Notes: generated by a model from the letters alone, not told the origin. A stretch of DNA of 64,000 bases from Streptomyces sp. NBC_01142 (GCF_026341125.1 NZ_JAPEOR010000004.1:1-64000); one strand, 5' to 3'; numbered from the stretch's first letter, positions 31,894 to 40,101 are shown. Program-made: numbers and translations.

Positions 31894-33150
31894 TCAGTGG
31901 GGCAGGACGGCCTTGACGCGCCGTGCGAGCCAGGTGGCGACGTTGACGGGGACGGCGTTGCCGACTTGGAGGCGCTGGTCGTCCTCGTCTCCGGCGAAGA
32001 TGTGGTCGTCGGGGAATCCCTGGGCTCGGGCCTTCTCCCGGATGGTGAGCGGCCGGTACTCGCACTCGTTGATGCTCAGGTCAGCGGTCGGGCGCACGAG
32101 GTAGTGGTGGCCGCCGCCCTTCGCGGTGAGCGTGCCGATCGGTTCGTCCAGTGAGCTGGCCGAGCAGTTGTTGCGCAGGGTGACGATGAACGGCTTGCCG
32201 CGGTAGCGCTCCAGGCCGATGGCGACTCGGTCGCGGGTGGCCTGTACATAGGGGACGTAGGCGCGCTCGAAGTGATCGAAGTAGCCGTCGCCGAACCTGT
32301 CCCCGCGCACGCTCGGGTCGATGACGTCGCCGATGCCGCGGGTAACCGGCTCGACGTACGCTCCGCAGCGGGGGTTGGGGCACACGTAGTAGTACTGGCG
32401 GTTCTTGCGGCCGTACTCGCCGACGGGGAAGTCGGGGTTCTTCTTCCAGTGCTGGATGCCCTCGACGGGGCCGCAGGTGGGGCACATCGCATCGCAGGTC
32501 GGCCGAAGATCGGGCAGGCCGTGCGCCTCGGCGATGTCGTTGCGCAGGAAGCACCACACGACCCGGTCCCGGGACTGAGGCAGTGGGGGAATTCCGTCGA
32601 CCTTCAAGTGCGCGGCGTTCACCGACGCAATGACCGGAGTGTAGCCGAGGGCTTCCCAGACGAGCAGCCATGCCTTGAACAGCGGGGAGGTGCCGAACTG
32701 TGCGACGTTCTCTCCGACGTAGGCCATGGGGCGGTGGACCTCGGCGTAGCGGACGGGCTCCCACATGGTGATGCGGGTCTGCGGCCAGTCCGGGCCCGGC
32801 TTCGGGCGGCCGTTCTCATCCAGCTCCACGGCTTTGCGGGGGGCGACCTTGCCGCCTGCCGGGGACGCCTCGGTGCAGATCGGCGATGCGACCAGGACCT
32901 GCGCGGAGGGCACGCAGCGCATGTCGATGGTCTGCACGTCGGCCGAGTTCACGAACAGGCCGGGAAAGTTGATGCGGGCCGTTTCCACTGAAGCCGGGTG
33001 GTGGTTCGCGGCGTACAGGGACAGGTACCCGGCTTGAGTAAAGCCGAGCATGTCCCCGTTGCCGCCTGTGAAGAAGTGGACTGAGGTGTGTGTGAAGTCC
33101 GCCAGGGGGGCCGCTATCGTCGCCGCCTGTGCGGTTGTTGCTGCCGTCAT
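31894..33150 (-). CDS. Second C5-cytosine methyltransferase, unusual motif IV (418 aa)
   Basis: ATG at 33150. Motif I is HFFTGGNGDMLGF, motif VI VGENVAQF, motif VIII PQSRDRVVWCF, and motif X LQVGNAVPVNVATW. Motif IV reads VASPICTEAS: Pro-Ile-Cys (Cys92) replaces the usual Pro-Cys-Gln, so the nucleophile is kept but its neighbours change. An inserted zinc-knuckle region (CDAMCPTCGP, then YVCPNPRCGAYV) lies around residues 225-275 and may be part of target recognition. It is not closely similar to the methylase at 25679-26761. Single-gene unit without an adjacent restriction enzyme. Confidence 0.87.
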   Translation of the reverse strand: MTAATTAQAATIAAPLADFTHTSVHFFTGGNGDMLGFTQAGYLSLYAANHHPASVETARINFPGLFVNSADVQTIDMRCVPSAQVLVASPICTEASPAGGKVAPRKAVELDENGRPKPGPDWPQTRITMWEPVRYAEVHRPMAYVGENVAQFGTSPLFKAWLLVWEALGYTPVIASVNAAHLKVDGIPPLPQSRDRVVWCFLRNDIAEAHGLPDLRPTCDAMCPTCGPVEGIQHWKKNPDFPVGEYGRKNRQYYYVCPNPRCGAYVEPVTRGIGDVIDPSVRGDRFGDGYFDHFERAYVPYVQATRDRVAIGLERYRGKPFIVTLRNNCSASSLDEPIGTLTAKGGGHHYLVRPTADLSINECEYRPLTIREKARAQGFPDDHIFAGDEDDQRLQVGNAVPVNVATWLARRVKAVLPH

Positions 33151-33227
33151 CGTGGGAGGTTCCTTCCGGAGCCGGGGAGTTGAGAGCCCGGAGCCAGAAG
33201 GGGAGGGGTTGGCCGGGCGGTGACGGC

Positions 33228-33258
33228 ACCTTGCGGAGCGGCGGGGTTAGCTCCACAA
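33228..33258 (-). promoter_or_regulatory. Array promoter module for 31894-33150
   Basis: TTGTGGAGCTAACC and CAAGGT in the standard frame. Confidence 0.55.
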
Positions 33259-33354
33259 CTCCCCGTCCCCGCGAGCCGCGCCCGGTGGGCGGCGGACGGG
33301 TGCCGACGGTGCGCCGGGGCGAGACCGGGCCGGGCCAGGGGTGGACCTGCGGCG

Positions 33355-33397
33355 GCGGCCCCGCCTCGTGGCTGGAGTACGCACGGGGCGGGGCCGC
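33355..33397 (-). terminator. Hairpin terminator of 33423-34124
   Basis: GCGGCCCCGCC and its complement around a 21-nt loop. Confidence 0.58.
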
Positions 33398-33422
33398 GTC
33401 GGCAGTTGCGCGGGGATGGGTG

Positions 33423-34124
33423 TTACGCCAGGTCGTTCACCCGGGCGAGGGCGACGGCCTCTCGGTGCCCGTCCGGGTGCTCGAACTCCACGACTGCAGC
33501 GCCTTCGGCATTGCGGAACGTTGCGGTGAGAGGACCGCTTCCGCTGGGGGCTGTGACGCGGGTCGGGGAGGTGGGGCAGATCTCCCATGGCGTAGTGGGG
33601 GTCTCGTCGAGCCAGTTGCCGGCAGCCAGGGACACGTGCTCGAAGTGTGCGGCGAGCCCTTCGACCTGCAGGCAGGAGCAGCGAACGGGGACGACACAGG
33701 TGCCCGTGTCGATGTGGCCGATGCGAACGGGCGGGACCGGGGCCAGACCGAGAATGTGGACGCGATTGTGCTCGACCCGCTGCGCGTGGGCGCGGCGGTC
33801 ATCAGCCAGAGCGGACAGGGCACTGCGGACGGCGGTGCCCCGGTCGGGGGCGGGGGTTCCGAGGGTGTGGCGGTGGCCGTCGACGTCGCGGACGGTGAAC
33901 TCGTCCTCGCCGGTTCCAAGGTTGGGAGTGCGGAGCACGGCGTAGACCGCGGGGGTGAAGCCGATGTGGTCGGGCATGCCGCCGGGGAATGTGCCGGGCA
34001 CCGTGAAGAACTGTCCGTCGTGGCCGAACAACTCGCGGGTGGTGCAGTGAGTGGACGAGCGGTGGCGGGGCCGGTCCGCGGACAGGTGCGGGAGGTCTCC
34101 GGCATTGAGGTCGGGTGTGGTCAT
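33423..34124 (-). CDS. Hypothetical protein (233 aa)
   Basis: ATG at 34124 (MTTPDLNAGDLPHLSADRPR). Beta-rich with repeated short strands (DEFTVRDVDGHRHTLGTP, RVHILGLAPVPPVRIGHI). Cys residues at CSCLQVEG are too few for a clear zinc site. The end, ATFRNAEGAAVVEFEHPDG, resembles a small beta-barrel. Function unknown. Confidence 0.73.
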   Translation of the reverse strand: MTTPDLNAGDLPHLSADRPRHRSSTHCTTRELFGHDGQFFTVPGTFPGGMPDHIGFTPAVYAVLRTPNLGTGEDEFTVRDVDGHRHTLGTPAPDRGTAVRSALSALADDRRAHAQRVEHNRVHILGLAPVPPVRIGHIDTGTCVVPVRCSCLQVEGLAAHFEHVSLAAGNWLDETPTTPWEICPTSPTRVTAPSGSGPLTATFRNAEGAAVVEFEHPDGHREAVALARVNDLA

Positions 34125-34175
34125 GGGGCGGGTGTCCCTTCTCGTGGCGCCCTGCATCTGGGCGGGGCGAGAGAG

Positions 34176-34206
34176 AAGGTGGAGGGACGGCCGGCTAGCT
34201 CGGCAA
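34176..34206 (-). promoter_or_regulatory. Array promoter module for 33423-34124
   Basis: TTGCCGAGCTAGCC and CACCTT in the standard frame. Confidence 0.55.
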
Positions 34207-34277
34207 GAGCACCGGGCGGGTGGGCCGCGGGCGCTTGGCGGAACTGCCGTGATGGCTCGTGCGGGGAGGAGACGACG

Positions 34278-34316
34278 CCGGGCCGTGGGCGCACCTGGGG
34301 TGCGCCCACGGCCCGG
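34278..34316 (-). terminator. Hairpin terminator of 34341-35339
   Basis: Perfect 18-nt arms (CCGGGCCGTGGGCGCACC) with a 3-nt loop. Confidence 0.78.
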
Positions 34317-34340
34317 TGGTTGCCGGTTGTTCAGGCCGGT

Positions 34341-35339
34341 CTAGACCCGGTAGAGATCCCAGTGCCTGGCGATCCGGTTCAGGTCGTTGGCGATGTGGTC
34401 CTTCTGGTCCTCGGGGGCCTGCTGGTCATAGTCGAGCTGTTCCTTGGTCCAGTTGTAGTCGAGGACGTTGTGGACGCTGGCGATGACGTCGGCCGGGACC
34501 AGCTCCGGTTCCCCGACGGGTTCGGGCGTGGACTTCGGGAGCGTGGGGGTGGGCTCGGCGGGCGGCGGGGTGGTGTGGAGCGTCTCGGTGCCGCGCACGT
34601 CGACGGTCCAGCCGGCGTCGGTCAGGGTAGCGGCGATGGCCCGGGCGGCCTCTTCTCGGGCGTCGCGGCCCGTAACACGCGGAGCAGTCACGTCGATCTG
34701 GACCCAGCCGGGGCGCCAGATCACAGGCGTGGGGGTGCTGTGGCTGACGACCTGGGCCCTGTCGCTGGTGTCAGGGTGCTGCGTGAATCCGGCGTCCTGC
34801 AGCAGGCGGGTGGCGCGCTCGGTGGTCAGGGCGCCGTCCGGCAGGGCGCGGAGCACCCCGGCGTAGACGCGGAGAGTGCGTACTGCGGCCTCGGGGGTGA
34901 TGGGGGCCAGCTCGGTGGCGGTGTATCCGGCCGCGCGGAGCACGCTCATGGCGGTGCGGACGCGGGCAGCTGAGGCGGTGGGGAAGGTCAGGAGCGTGAA
35001 GTCGGCGACGCGGTCACTGTCGGGTTCGGCGTAGAAGAAGCCTTGGTTGCCCGTTGGGTAGCCGTTGGTGGTGAACTCTTGGTGAGCGGCCAGGAGTTCG
35101 GCGACGGTGTCGGGATCGGCCTCGGGTGAGACAGCCTGGGGCAGGACGGCGTCGACCTGGTAGTCGCCGCGGTTGATGTCGATGCCGAGGCGGATGAAGA
35201 AGTCGCAGACCAGGTCCACGGTGTCGCCGCCGTTCCAGCCGCCGTCGCCGTCCTCGATGCTCTTGCATTCGCGGAAGAGGCGGCTGATGGCCTGGCCTTC
35301 GGGCGTCGTCGGGTCGTACTTGAGGGTGGTGTTGGGCAC
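34341..35339 (-). CDS. Hypothetical protein (332 aa)
   Basis: GTG at 35339 with GAGGAC upstream (VPNTTLKYDPTTPEGQAISR). Residues about 1-75 are helical and acidic (VDLVCDFFIRLGIDINRGDY). Residues about 110-270 contain two similar small alpha/beta segments (VRTAMSVLRAAGYTATELAP; AARAIAATLTDAGWTVDVRG), perhaps a repeated domain. A Pro-rich linker (PTPTLPKSTPEPVGEPE) leads to a short C-terminal helical part. Function unknown. Confidence 0.75.
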   Translation of the reverse strand: MPNTTLKYDPTTPEGQAISRLFRECKSIEDGDGGWNGGDTVDLVCDFFIRLGIDINRGDYQVDAVLPQAVSPEADPDTVAELLAAHQEFTTNGYPTGNQGFFYAEPDSDRVADFTLLTFPTASAARVRTAMSVLRAAGYTATELAPITPEAAVRTLRVYAGVLRALPDGALTTERATRLLQDAGFTQHPDTSDRAQVVSHSTPTPVIWRPGWVQIDVTAPRVTGRDAREEAARAIAATLTDAGWTVDVRGTETLHTTPPPAEPTPTLPKSTPEPVGEPELVPADVIASVHNVLDYNWTKEQLDYDQQAPEDQKDHIANDLNRIARHWDLYRV

Positions 35340-35412
35340 GGTCGAGTCCTCACGTGATGGTGGGAGTTGGCGTCGGCGCGCAGCGGTTGGGCGGCTGCGG
35401 GCCGGTGGCCGG

Positions 35413-35443
35413 ACCGTGGTTGGCGGCGGGGTAAGCCCCGCAA
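35413..35443 (-). promoter_or_regulatory. Array promoter module for 34341-35339
   Basis: TTGCGGGGCTTACC and CACGGT, exact frame. Confidence 0.65.
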
Positions 35444-35493
35444 CAGGCACTGCGGCGAGGCGGGCGCCGGAGGACAGAGGCAGGGAAGACGGC

Positions 35494-35525
35494 GCCGCCC
35501 CGCCCCGGGGTCGGGGCGGGGCGGC
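35494..35525 (-). terminator. Hairpin terminator of 35542-36027
   Basis: GCCGCCCCGCCCC and its perfect 13-nt complement. Confidence 0.75.
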
Positions 35526-35541
35526 GGGCGCGGCGGTTGGG

Positions 35542-36027
35542 TCAGATGGTCAGGTCGGCTTCCCGGGCGTGAGTGGCGGCGGCTTCGACGTAGGCGCTGG
35601 CCATGGCGGCGGTGGCGTCCTGTTCCTCGTCGGTGGCATCCTCGCCGCGATCGATGGTCTCGGCGGCCTGCCGTAGGTGGTGGGCGCAGTGCCGGTACTG
35701 GGAGGCGGCGGCTTTGCCGCCCAGGTCGTCCTGCCAGGACGCCCGAGCGTCGGCGATGACGGCGAGGATGTTCAGGGGGAGGGTGACGCCTGCTCCAACC
35801 AGGAGATCGGCGATCTCCCATACCTGGGCGCTGGTCGGGCCTTGGTGGCTGCGGGCTCCGCCGTCGGCGTGCGGCTTCTTGCGGGCGGGGATGAGTCCGG
35901 CGCGTTCGGCGAGCCTTCGCACTGCTTCGCGGTCGGCGCTGTCGAGTTCCGGGCCGCCGTCGGCCTCCTCCTGTCCAGGGCCTGTGCTCCTGGGCGTGGA
36001 GTGGTGGGTGCTCGTGGTGTCGGTCAC
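35542..36027 (-). CDS. Helical hypothetical protein with AER-AGLIP motif (161 aa)
   Basis: GTG at 36027 with GGAGGACC 9 nt upstream; the frame stays open upstream but crosses the promoter. A disordered first 40 residues lead to DREAVRRLAERAGLIPARKK, shared with the 57-residue protein at 4577-4750. The rest is all helix (EIADLLVGAGVTLPLNILAV, QYRHCAHHLRQAAETIDRGE). The shared motif could be a short docking or DNA-binding helix pair. Function unknown. Confidence 0.75.
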   Translation of the reverse strand: MTDTTSTHHSTPRSTGPGQEEADGGPELDSADREAVRRLAERAGLIPARKKPHADGGARSHQGPTSAQVWEIADLLVGAGVTLPLNILAVIADARASWQDDLGGKAAASQYRHCAHHLRQAAETIDRGEDATDEEQDATAAMASAYVEAAATHAREADLTI

Positions 36028-36082
36028 GGTGATTGGTCCTCCAGACGGATGTGGGTGGCCAGGTCGTTGGCGGCCGGTCCTG

Positions 36083-36113
36083 ACCGTGGCTGGCGGCGGG
36101 GCAACCGGCGCAA
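36083..36113 (-). promoter_or_regulatory. Array promoter module for 35542-36027
   Basis: TTGCGCCGGTTGCC and CACGGT, exact frame. Confidence 0.62.
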
Positions 36114-36140
36114 CCGCATGCCGGGCAGTGGGGAGCGGTG

Positions 36141-36175
36141 CATCGCCCACGCTCGTGACGGGCGTGGGTGCGATG
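36141..36175 (-). terminator. Hairpin terminator of 36180-36443
   Basis: CATCGCCCACGC pairs with GCGTGGGTGCGATG with one bulge, directly past the stop. Confidence 0.58.
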
Positions 36176-36179
36176 TCGG

Positions 36180-36443
36180 TCAGGCTCGTGGTCTCGTCCA
36201 GGGCGTGGTGCCGCGTCGGGTGCAGGTGCCGTCGGTGCGCCAGAGCTCGATCAGGCCACCGGCGTCTGCGATGGCTCGGCCGTCGCGGTCCCACAGGCGG
36301 GCTTCGGGTGCTTGAATTCCGCCGAGCCAGTCGGACGGCGGGGCCTGGCATACGCAGGTCCGCAGTTCCTCGACACCCTCCGCGTCGCGGTACAGGGCAG
36401 GCAGAACGTTCGAGAGAACCCAGTCGGCAGCTTCAGGGGTCAC
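36180..36443 (-). CDS. Small hypothetical protein whose promoter is split by an IS (87 aa)
   Basis: GTG at 36443 with GGAGAC upstream (VTPEAADWVLSNVLPALYRD). Contains LRTCVCQAPPSDW and a beta-rich second half (ARLWDRDGRAIADAGGLIEL). The IS4 element at 36551 has separated the -10 side of the promoter (36525-36550) from the upstream TTGC box (now at 38061-38065). Expression may be lost or may come from the IS end. Function unknown. Confidence 0.7.
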   Translation of the reverse strand: MTPEAADWVLSNVLPALYRDAEGVEELRTCVCQAPPSDWLGGIQAPEARLWDRDGRAIADAGGLIELWRTDGTCTRRGTTPWTRPRA

Positions 36444-36524
36444 GTCAATGTCTCCAGTGATGGGGCGTACGTCGTCCGCAGCGTGCCGGGGGCACGTGGG
36501 TGCCCACGGCCCGGCGCTGGACGG

Positions 36525-36550
36525 ACCGTGACGTGGAGCAGGGCTAGCCG
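36525..36550 (-). promoter_or_regulatory. Array promoter module interrupted by an IS4 element
   Basis: CACGGT and CTAGCC remain here; the matching TTGCT lies at 38061-38065 beyond the insertion. Joined, they give TTGCTCGGCTAGCC and CACGGT in the exact 31-nt frame. The IS end begins CAACGCC, which rebuilds a TTGCGGCTAGCC-like box two bases shorter. Confidence 0.75.
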
Positions 36551-38050
36551 CAACGCCGTTCAGTTAGGGCGGGGCCGGGGGTGTCAAGGGCCGCTCGTGA
36601 GTATGGCGATGCTGATGGTGGCTTTGTAGGTGGTGCGGTCGATGGCGGGTCCGCGTGCGTTGTATTTGGAGATCGCGCGTTTGACGATGCGGTCTTTGGT
36701 GCGGACCCGCCGGCTCGGCAGAAGGTGGGCCAGGATGTGGCGGCCGATGGTGCCGACGAGGTCGATGTCGGTGCCGGTGATGACGCCGGCGGCCAGGACG
36801 AGCTGGTCTCGGGCGGCGGCGAGGGCGGTGGTGAAGCCGGCCCGGTCCGGGTCGGTGCCCGGGACGCTGTCGGTGGCGTCGGTCATCGCAGTGCGTAATG
36901 CCTGGTAGGCGGTCAGCAGGGCCCAGACTTCCTGCTCGATGCCGTCCGGGGTGCGGGCCCGCAGGACGCGCCCGCCCAGGAGCGTGGACTTCAGCTCCGC
37001 GTAGGCGGTCTCGATCTCCCAGCGCTCGTGGTAGAGCCGGACGAGTTCACCGGCCGGGTGGGTGGCAGGGTCGGTGAGGGTGGTCAGCAGCCGGTAGTGG
37101 CCGGTGCGTGTGCCCTGAGCGGTGCGGATGGTGATCTCGGCGTTGATGGCCCGCACGGTCAGCGCTCCGACGCGGGTCAGTGTCGAGCCGTCGCGGCAGC
37201 GGGCCACCGTTGGCAGGTTCCGGTTGGTCTTGCAGCGCACGAGCAGATCGGCGCCGGTGGCGGCGAGCTGGTTCAGCAGTGTGGCGGCGGCGAAGTTCCG
37301 GTCGCCCAGCAGCAGCATCCCGGCTCGCAGGTCCACCGCCAGGCGGCGGGCGTACTCCAGCTCACCGGTTGCGGCCGGACCGAACACGGCCCCGATCAGC
37401 GTCCGGGTCCCGCAGGCCACCAGCGCTGCCAGGCGCAGTTGCGGATAGCCCGAGATCCCGTTGCCGAGCCGCTGCCGGGTGAACACCGTGAGGTTGGCCG
37501 GGCAGTCCGGGACCGGCAGCAGGGTGCCGTCGACCGCTACGATTCTCAGGCCCCGCCACCGCCCGGCGGCAGCGGTCGTGGCCGCAGGCCCGCTCACCAG
37601 GTGGAACAGCGCTTTCATCGGTGCCGGCCCCAGCCGCTGGCGGGCCTGGCGAAGAGCGCTGCCGCTGGGCCGGACTGTTGCCAGGTCCGACAGCCCGGCG
37701 CGCAACCGGTCGAAGACCTGCCGGTAGCCCAGCCCGTTGAAGAGCGCTCCGGCCAGCAGCAGGTAGACCGTGACCCGCGCCGGCACCAGCCGGACCCTGC
37801 GCTGCACCGCACCGGTCTCCGCCAGCACCTCGTCGACCATCTCGAACGGCACGATCCGGGTCAGCTCACCGAGATGCCCCGGCGCGAACACCCCGGCCGC
37901 TACCCCGCCCGTCCTTGTTATGGCAGCCTGTTCCAACAGCGGAGCTCCTGTAGTGAGGATGTCTTGGAGGACAGACCTCTTCTACAGCAGCTCCGCTGCC
38001 TCGTTCACCAGCCTTGACGAACAGCCCCCACACCTAACTGAACGGCGTTG
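36551..38050. mobile_element. IS4-family insertion sequence, complete (1500 bp)
   Basis: 18-bp terminal inverted repeats CAACGCCGTTCAGTTAGG, perfect at both ends. A 10-bp target duplication GGGCTAGCCG lies at 36541-36550 and 38051-38060, and is the inner box of an array promoter module. One intact minus-strand transposase gene. Intact ends and an exact duplication suggest a recent insertion. Confidence 0.93.
36584..37936 (-). CDS. IS4-family transposase (450 aa)
   Basis: ATG at 37936. An N-terminal DDE-associated domain (HLGELTRIVPFEMVDEVLAE, then GLGYRQVFDRLRAG) is followed by the catalytic core: RIVAVDGTLLPVPD (first Asp), LLGDRNFAAATL (second Asp), and LYHERWEIETAYAELKSTLL, the Y-x2-RW-x-IE-x6-K signature with the Glu. 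Length and intact frame fit an active IS4-type enzyme. Confidence 0.92.
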   Translation of the reverse strand: MEQAAITRTGGVAAGVFAPGHLGELTRIVPFEMVDEVLAETGAVQRRVRLVPARVTVYLLLAGALFNGLGYRQVFDRLRAGLSDLATVRPSGSALRQARQRLGPAPMKALFHLVSGPAATTAAAGRWRGLRIVAVDGTLLPVPDCPANLTVFTRQRLGNGISGYPQLRLAALVACGTRTLIGAVFGPAATGELEYARRLAVDLRAGMLLLGDRNFAAATLLNQLAATGADLLVRCKTNRNLPTVARCRDGSTLTRVGALTVRAINAEITIRTAQGTRTGHYRLLTTLTDPATHPAGELVRLYHERWEIETAYAELKSTLLGGRVLRARTPDGIEQEVWALLTAYQALRTAMTDATDSVPGTDPDRAGFTTALAAARDQLVLAAGVITGTDIDLVGTIGRHILAHLLPSRRVRTKDRIVKRAISKYNARGPAIDRTTYKATISIAILTSGP

Positions 38051-38082
38051 GGGCTAGCCGAGCAACGCCAGGGAACGGCGAC

Positions 38083-38121
38083 GGGCCCGTCCCACCGCGG
38101 AATTCGCGGCGGGACGGGCCC
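38083..38121 (-). terminator. Hairpin terminator of the 20-codon gene at 38148
   Basis: GGGCCCGTCCC and its perfect complement with an inner CCGCG/CGCGG stem. Confidence 0.72.
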
Positions 38122-38147
38122 GGGAGGAAGAGGTCGGGTGGTCTAAT

Positions 38148-38210
38148 TCAGCTGCCCTGGTTGAGACGGAGCAGCTCCGGGAACTGGCGCCGGATCTGCT
38201 CATGTGCCAT
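38148..38210 (-). CDS. 20-aa microprotein in a full array unit
   Basis: Between a good promoter module (38306-38336) and a strong hairpin, the only plausible frame runs from ATG 38210 to TGA 38148: MAHEQIRRQFPELLRLNQGS. It would form one amphipathic helix. The ribosome site is weak. The regular flanks make a real gene more likely than chance, but it could also be the remnant of a deleted gene, or the transcript could act as an RNA. Confidence 0.45.
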   Translation of the reverse strand: MAHEQIRRQFPELLRLNQGS

Positions 38211-38305
38211 AGGCGGAACCGCCGCGGGGAGGGTTGCGGGGGCGGGTGCCGGACCGCTCCCGGGGCACGGAGGGGGAGCCGTGCGGGGCGCGGCCCGGCA
38301 GGACG

Positions 38306-38336
38306 ACGGTGCCCTGCCTGCGGGTTAGCCGGGCAA
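38306..38336 (-). promoter_or_regulatory. Array promoter module for the microprotein unit
   Basis: TTGCCCGGCTAACC and CACCGT, exact frame. Confidence 0.62.
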
Positions 38337-38363
38337 GCGCCGGCGGGCGGGACTGCATGCGGC

Positions 38364-38400
38364 GGGCCCGCTCCCGGCTGGTGCGGCAGGGAGCAGGCCC
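38364..38400 (-). terminator. Hairpin terminator of 38416-38875
   Basis: GGGCCCGCTCCC pairs with GGGAGCAGGCCC with one bulge. Confidence 0.6.
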
Positions 38401-38415
38401 GGAGGAGGCAGCTGG

Positions 38416-38875
38416 TCAGAGCGGCGGCTCGCCGTTGGGGTAGAAGAGCGGCTCGCTGCTGCGGGACTGCGCCCCGTGGCTGGTGAAGGTGTCGGTGCCG
38501 TCCACGGGCCACACGGGCATGATCGACCGGATCGCGCACAGGCCGTCAAGGTCGCTGTCCGGCTCGGCGGGCAGCACCAGGATGTTCCGCGTGGGCGCGG
38601 GGACGAAGCGTGCCAGGTCGGCGAGTGTGCCGATCGCGTACCACACGCCCGCTCCCTCGCGCTGCAAGGCAGTGCACCAGGCGGTCCCAGTCCTCACCGT
38701 CCGGCCAGTGCCCGACGCTGATCGTGCCGTCGGCGTACAGGTCGGCGCCCACGTACAGCAGGTCGGGCCGGTCGGCGCGTTCGATGCCGATGGTTGCGGC
38801 CTCTCCGTCGGGGATGTCGGGTACGTCGATGGCGGTCAGGATTCGGCGGGAGTCATCAGTGATCAGGAACCGCAT
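38416..38875 (-). pseudogene. Frameshifted gene whose C-terminus is paralogous to 40282-41214
   Basis: The ATG at 38875 opens MRFLITDDSRRILTAIDVPD, continuing to WPDGEDWDRLVHCLA near 38670. The coding frame then shifts to one reading LQREGAGVWYAIGTLADLAR, FVPAPTRNILVLPAEPDSDL and WPVDGTDTFTSHG, ending at 38416. That second part matches the end of 40282-41214 (AIWAALGELQDLTRFIAPRP, LLLPSEPDDDLAEL, WPVDRYLFTRTQ), which confirms both the frame and the shift. Joined, the product is about 152 residues. Read error and real decay cannot be told apart here. Confidence 0.7.
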
Positions 38876-38924
38876 GAAGGTCTCCAGAGGTCGGGCGCGG
38901 TACTGTGCCGCGCCGGTCTGGCCG

Positions 38925-38955
38925 ACGCTGGTCGCGGCTGGGGCTAGCCCGGCAA
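38925..38955 (-). promoter_or_regulatory. Array promoter module for 38416-38875
   Basis: TTGCCGGGCTAGCC and CAGCGT in the standard frame. Confidence 0.58.
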
Positions 38956-38990
38956 CCGGCTCGGCACCCGGTGTCGGCTGTGGTGAACCG

Positions 38991-39032
38991 CAGGGGCCCG
39001 CCCCGGCCGTGGTGACGGCGCAGGGCGGGCCT
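38991..39032 (-). terminator. Hairpin terminator of 39051-39836
   Basis: GGCCCGCCC and GGGCGGGCC core arms around about 19 nt. Confidence 0.58.
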
Positions 39033-39050
39033 GGGGCGGGTGGCAGCAGC

Positions 39051-39836
39051 TCAGCGGGAGGCGCGGGCCTTCGACTGCTGGCGCTCGCGTCGGGCGGCGT
39101 CCTCGGCGTTCCGTTGCCGCTGAAGCTCCCCGAATGACGCGGTCAGGTCCTTGCGGGGACGGTTGACGGTCATGCCGACGCGGGGCGGGCCATGTACGGC
39201 CAGGAGGTCGGAGGCAGCCTGGGACGAGTATCCGGCCGCTTCTAGATCGTCCTGCGTTGGGAACACGTCCGCGTCCCGGTCCCGCGTCGGGTCGATCAGG
39301 ATGTCCTCCTTGCCGCCCCGCGAGAAGACGTACTTGAAGTTGGCGGGCGGATTCGGCTCAACCAGGCGGCGAAACCGGCTGACCTCCTTGGTGTACGCGT
39401 AGAAGGTCAAACCCTTCGGTGCGCCACGGATGATCTGGAGCCACATCAGGGTGTAGGAATCGTCGAAGAAATCTCCGGCGTCATGAATCCTGATATGCCC
39501 CAACTTGCCTTTCTCGGCGTCGGGTTGGTAACGAGGGTGGCGCAGCTCGGCGGCCATGCGCTCCTGCCACCGGAGCGGGGTGTCCAGCACCATCCGCAGG
39601 TTGCGCAGGTGCCGGGCGCGAGCGGCCGGGAAGCGGATGTATCCGGAGTCTGCGCCGAGTGCGTAGCAATGCTTCAAGCAAACCGAGGCGGAGGGGCAGA
39701 CGTTGACCGGTCGCACGGTGGTGGTTCCGTCCGGGGCTTTGTCTTCAAGGCGCACGGCCCCGGCAGGCAGGGTCCAGTTGAAAATGCCCTGCTTCTTCAT
39801 TCGTTCGTTCTGCGAGAGCAGCCAGTCGGTGGCCAT
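39051..39836 (-). CDS. GP88-domain protein of phage origin (261 aa)
   Basis: ATG at 39836 with GGAG upstream. MATDWLLSQNERMKKQGIFN WTLPAG, then VNVCPSASVCLKHCYA with its Cys triad, and RMVLDTPLRWQERMAAELRH, LGHIRIHDAGDFFDDSYTLM and GLTFYAYTKEV form the pattern of the gene product 88 domain found in mycobacteriophages and actinobacterial elements. The Cys triad and HDAGDF suggest a metal or Fe-S centre; the biochemical role is not known to me. The C-terminal 60 residues are charged and probably disordered. Confidence 0.8.
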   Translation of the reverse strand: MATDWLLSQNERMKKQGIFNWTLPAGAVRLEDKAPDGTTTVRPVNVCPSASVCLKHCYALGADSGYIRFPAARARHLRNLRMVLDTPLRWQERMAAELRHPRYQPDAEKGKLGHIRIHDAGDFFDDSYTLMWLQIIRGAPKGLTFYAYTKEVSRFRRLVEPNPPANFKYVFSRGGKEDILIDPTRDRDADVFPTQDDLEAAGYSSQAASDLLAVHGPPRVGMTVNRPRKDLTASFGELQRQRNAEDAARRERQQSKARASR

Positions 39837-40101
39837 GATGGGGCACTCCACGAGTCCAGGAATGTCGGATGGGGTGGTGTGCGGTGTAGGAGGCAGTCGG
39901 TGAGACAGCCCGGCCGCGGGCCACGGTGCTGTCTCGGTGCCATGCCAGCGCCCGAGCCCTTCGCAGACGCCGGACTGCGGGACCAAGGGCCCCGCGTCGG
40001 CGGTAGAAGGCGGTGGGGTGGGCTGCGCAACGAGCTGGACCGGCCCCCGCTGAGATGGAAGTGACGTGCCACGCGGCGCAGTGGGCCGGTCCAGCGCGCT
40101 C

